The position numbers and the translations under genes are program-made. The notes beneath the pieces are model-generated. The model saw only the letters and a list, made by a program, of their open reading frames with translations. It did not search any database and was not told the DNA's origin. This document shows, piece after piece, positions 7,575-8,364 of a stretch of DNA of 8,364 nt. This DNA comes from an uncultured Mycoplasmatota bacterium (lineage in GTDB: Bacteria > Bacillota_I > Bacilli_A > RF39 > UBA660), in assembly GCA_900553765.1 (NCBI GenBank), contig USET01000044.1, positions 1 through 8,364 of the forward strand, in the 5' to 3' direction. Positions within the stretch are counted from its first letter, which is position 1. Each line of letters begins with the position of its first letter.

Positions 7575-7587
7575 TGATCTTTTTTTC
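7558..7587 (+). terminator. Intrinsic terminator overlapping the end of metG
   Basis: AGATTGCTAC (7558-7567) pairs with GTAGTGATCT (7571-7580) over 10 bp with two G-U pairs and a tight AAA loop (or a 9-bp stem with CAAAG), then a T-run at 7580-7586. The metG stop codon TAG (7572-7574) is inside the 3' arm, so the last four sense codons form the 5' arm. Confidence 0.82.
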
Positions 7588-7642
7588 TTTACATAGTTGT
7601 ACATGGAAAATGCAATTTATTCCAAAAAATATTTGTTGGTCG

Positions 7643-7671
7643 TTGATTCCCATTCTTGCTTGCGTTATACT
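7643..7671 (+). promoter_or_regulatory. Predicted housekeeping promoter of the 62-residue gene
   Basis: TTGATT (7643-7648), a 17-bp spacer, then TATACT (7666-7671). Transcription would begin near 7678 and give a ~26-nt leader with a GGGGG ribosome binding site. It follows the metG terminator, so the downstream gene is probably its own unit. Confidence 0.7.
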
Positions 7672-7694
7672 GAAATCGACAGTAAAAGAATGGG
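7649..7694. repeat. 9-bp inverted repeat around the start of the 62-residue gene's transcript
   Basis: CCCATTCTT (7649-7657) is the exact reverse complement of AAGAATGGG (7686-7694), with 28 bp between. The first arm begins right after the -35 hexamer; the second overlaps the ribosome binding site. Only the second arm would be transcribed from the predicted start, so if functional it acts in DNA, for example as paired operator half-sites. A chance match is possible in this AT-rich stretch. Confidence 0.4.
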
Positions 7695-7703
7695 GGATGT
7701 TGT

Positions 7704-7892
7704 GTGGCAGTAAAAGTACGCATGATAGAAGTTGACACAACATATCAAAGTCATAAACAGAAACAATCTAAGAAAAGCAAGACGATCATCGAATTAAAAA
7801 AAATTTATGATGCGATGATTAAAAGAGATTCTTATCTTGCTCCTGACGAATTATCGCAAGATATTTTGAGAGGTTTAGAAGTATCTAAGTGA
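7704..7892 (+). CDS. Small basic protein of unknown function (62 residues)
   Basis: I do not recognise a family. The GTG start at 7704 is supported by GGGGG (7692-7696) 7 nt upstream and by a good promoter. The protein begins MAVKVRMIEVDTTYQ and is followed by a strongly basic stretch (SHKQKQSKKSK, about 16-26). A likely helix follows (TIIELKKIYDAMIKRD, 27-42), then a short acidic segment (APDELSQDILRGLE, 46-59). It has 10 Lys and 3 Arg against 9 acidic residues and no Cys, membrane segment or signal peptide, so a soluble cytoplasmic protein, perhaps binding nucleic acid or another protein; that is inference. It stands alone between the metG terminator and another small gene. Nothing suggests truncation. 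Confidence 0.72.
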   Translation: MAVKVRMIEVDTTYQSHKQKQSKKSKTIIELKKIYDAMIKRDSYLAPDELSQDILRGLEVSK

Positions 7893-7934
7893 AATTGGTA
7901 TGATTTAATTATGTAAGTATTTGTCGAAGATTTA

Positions 7935-7984
7935 TGTAAAATGTTGTAAATTGCTAGATAATTTCGATAAAAAATATTTTACAA
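7935..7984. repeat. TGTAAA motifs: one-turn direct repeat plus opposing copy
   Basis: TGTAAAATG at 7935-7943 and TGTAAATTG at 7945-7953 are spaced exactly 10 bp. A third copy in the opposite direction, TTTACAA (7978-7984), pairs with TTGTAAA (7944-7950) as a 7-bp inverted repeat. The opposing copy contains the -35 hexamer of the next promoter. The AT-rich context means chance cannot be excluded. The rest of the 7893-8047 gap holds only the promoter and ribosome binding site of the next gene. Confidence 0.35.
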
Positions 7985-8007
7985 TCTTAGTATGCATATG
8001 GTATATT
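7978..8007 (+). promoter_or_regulatory. Predicted promoter of the 33-residue membrane peptide
   Basis: TTTACA (7978-7983), an 18-bp spacer, then TATATT (8002-8007) with TG at 7999-8000 forming an extended -10. Transcription would begin near 8014, leaving a ~34-nt leader with GAGGGAG before the ATG at 8048. CATATGGT (7995-8002) also loosely resembles a sigma-E -10, but the spacing fits less well. Confidence 0.55.
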
Positions 8008-8364
8008 GATGTTGTCGTATATAAAAGAGTATAGAGGGAGATAGGCTATGACCATAAAATCAGAGGATAATACAAAGGCAGTTGTATTGATGTTCTTGGT
8101 AGTAGCAGTATTGGTTTTTATAGGAATGATTTTAGAATTCAATCTGTAGTGTAAATCAGCTTGATTTTCAGAAGTACTTTTTATGATTGTATCATTCTTA
8201 ATGTCAATAATATTTATATAATGATTATTGCTTATGTCCTTGTCTTTCAGAAATATTTCTACTATAGAATCCATTCTGTTGATTGACATTTTAATGCCAA
8301 GATCTTGTATGCCTTCATACAGATATGTTATTGAAGGTATGGAGTCACTTTCAGGACCGGCTAA
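7987..8364 (-). CDS. Unidentified open frame entering from the right edge; possibly a 3'-truncated gene
   Basis: The minus strand is open from the window edge to a TAA at 7987-7989, 125 codons without a start required inside; a possible internal ATG at 8289 has no evident ribosome binding site. Its first ~75 residues (8364 to about 8140) look like genuine protein, with mixed charge and normal composition, for example AGPESDSIPSITYLYEGIQ, MSINRMDSIVEIFLKDKD and SENQADLHYRLNSK. I cannot name a family. Codon use differs from the neighbours: 8 of 15 Ile codons in this part are ATA, and CTG and GGC occur, while mfd and metG favour ATT and ATC. The last ~50 residues are rich in Thr, Asn, Ile and Tyr with almost no acidic residues, and run antisense to the membrane peptide, its leader and promoter. 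Either a complete C-terminus with the peptide spurious, or a gene fragment reading past its break into unrelated DNA; I favour the second. Confidence 0.45.
   Translation of the reverse strand, partial: LAGPESDSIPSITYLYEGIQDLGIKMSINRMDSIVEIFLKDKDISNNHYINIIDIKNDTIIKSTSENQADLHYRLNSKIIPIKTNTATTKNINTTAFVLSSDFMVIAYLPLYSFIYDNINIPYAY
8048..8149 (+). CDS. Predicted single-pass membrane micropeptide (33 residues)
   Basis: Small frame supported by an extended -10 promoter and by GAGGGAG (8034-8040) ending 7 nt before the ATG. The product starts with a polar segment, MTIKSEDNTK, followed by about 19 mostly hydrophobic residues (AVVLMFLVVAVLVFIGMIL, 11-29) and a four-residue tail EFNL. This is the layout of a single membrane helix, probably with the short N-terminus in the cytoplasm. 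Small peptides of this kind in Firmicutes include membrane-protein modulators, toxins of type I systems and sporulation peptides; the sequence matches none I know, so no function is assigned. No antisense RNA promoter typical of a type I toxin was identified. It conflicts with a minus-strand open frame that crosses the same bases; the initiation signals favour this frame. Confidence 0.55.
   Translation: MTIKSEDNTKAVVLMFLVVAVLVFIGMILEFNL

Noticed and set aside
7697..7735. ATG at 7697 as a start codon upstream of the 62-residue gene
   Set aside because: It is in another frame, meets a stop after 12 codons and is too close to the GGGGG site.
7995..8002. CATATGGT as a sigma-E (mother-cell) -10 element
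   Set aside because: The nearest ATATT-like -35 (7974-7978) leaves a 16-nt gap, longer than usual, and an extended -10 housekeeping promoter explains the region better.
8153..8167. AAATCA-GCT-TGATTT as a terminator for the micropeptide
   Set aside because: Six mostly A-T pairs, a three-base loop and hardly any T-run; too weak to call.

Overview
The window is AT-rich (by eye about one third G+C) and looks like chromosomal DNA of a low-GC, endospore-forming Firmicute. The evidence is a clear SpoVT (a spore-development regulator), the mfd/spoVT neighbourhood known from Bacillus, a T-box leader, strong AGGAGG-type ribosome binding sites and a CBS-domain family II pyrophosphatase. I cannot place it more finely; a Bacilli, Erysipelotrichia or Clostridia relative would all fit. 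There is no tRNA, rRNA, CRISPR array or recognisable insertion sequence.

Layout. (1) 3-3269, plus strand: mfd, the transcription-repair coupling factor, entering already open from the left edge. (2) 3277-3309: a 12-bp hairpin serving both convergent genes. (3) 3308-4930, minus strand: a 540-residue manganese-dependent inorganic pyrophosphatase with CBS and DRTGG regulatory inserts. (4) 4931-5110: a divergent control region with an extended -10 promoter for the pyrophosphatase, a 19-nt direct repeat with an exact 21-nt period, and a sigma-G-like promoter directly in front of spoVT. (5) 5111-5644: spoVT. (6) 5648-6008: promoter and a full T-box riboswitch with an AUG specifier. (7) 6009-7574: metG, methionyl-tRNA synthetase without the C-terminal tRNA-binding domain, ending inside its own terminator stem. 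(8) 7643-7892: a single-gene unit for a basic 62-residue protein of unknown function. (9) 7978-8149: a promoter, ribosome binding site and 33-residue single-pass membrane peptide missed by length cut-offs. (10) 7987-8364, minus strand: an open frame entering from the right edge, whose first ~75 residues look like real protein with different codon use and whose last ~50 run antisense to the membrane peptide.

How the parts work together. Most genes seem to be separate transcription units. Mfd removes stalled RNA polymerase and recruits excision repair. The pyrophosphatase drives biosynthetic reactions and is sensitive to adenine nucleotides in its family. SpoVT adjusts forespore gene expression, and its promoter looks forespore-specific. 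MetG is switched on when uncharged tRNA-Met accumulates, through the T-box. The least understood parts are the tandem repeat between ppaC and spoVT and the last 700 bp with two small genes and a possible gene fragment. I did not find a convincing new multi-gene system here.
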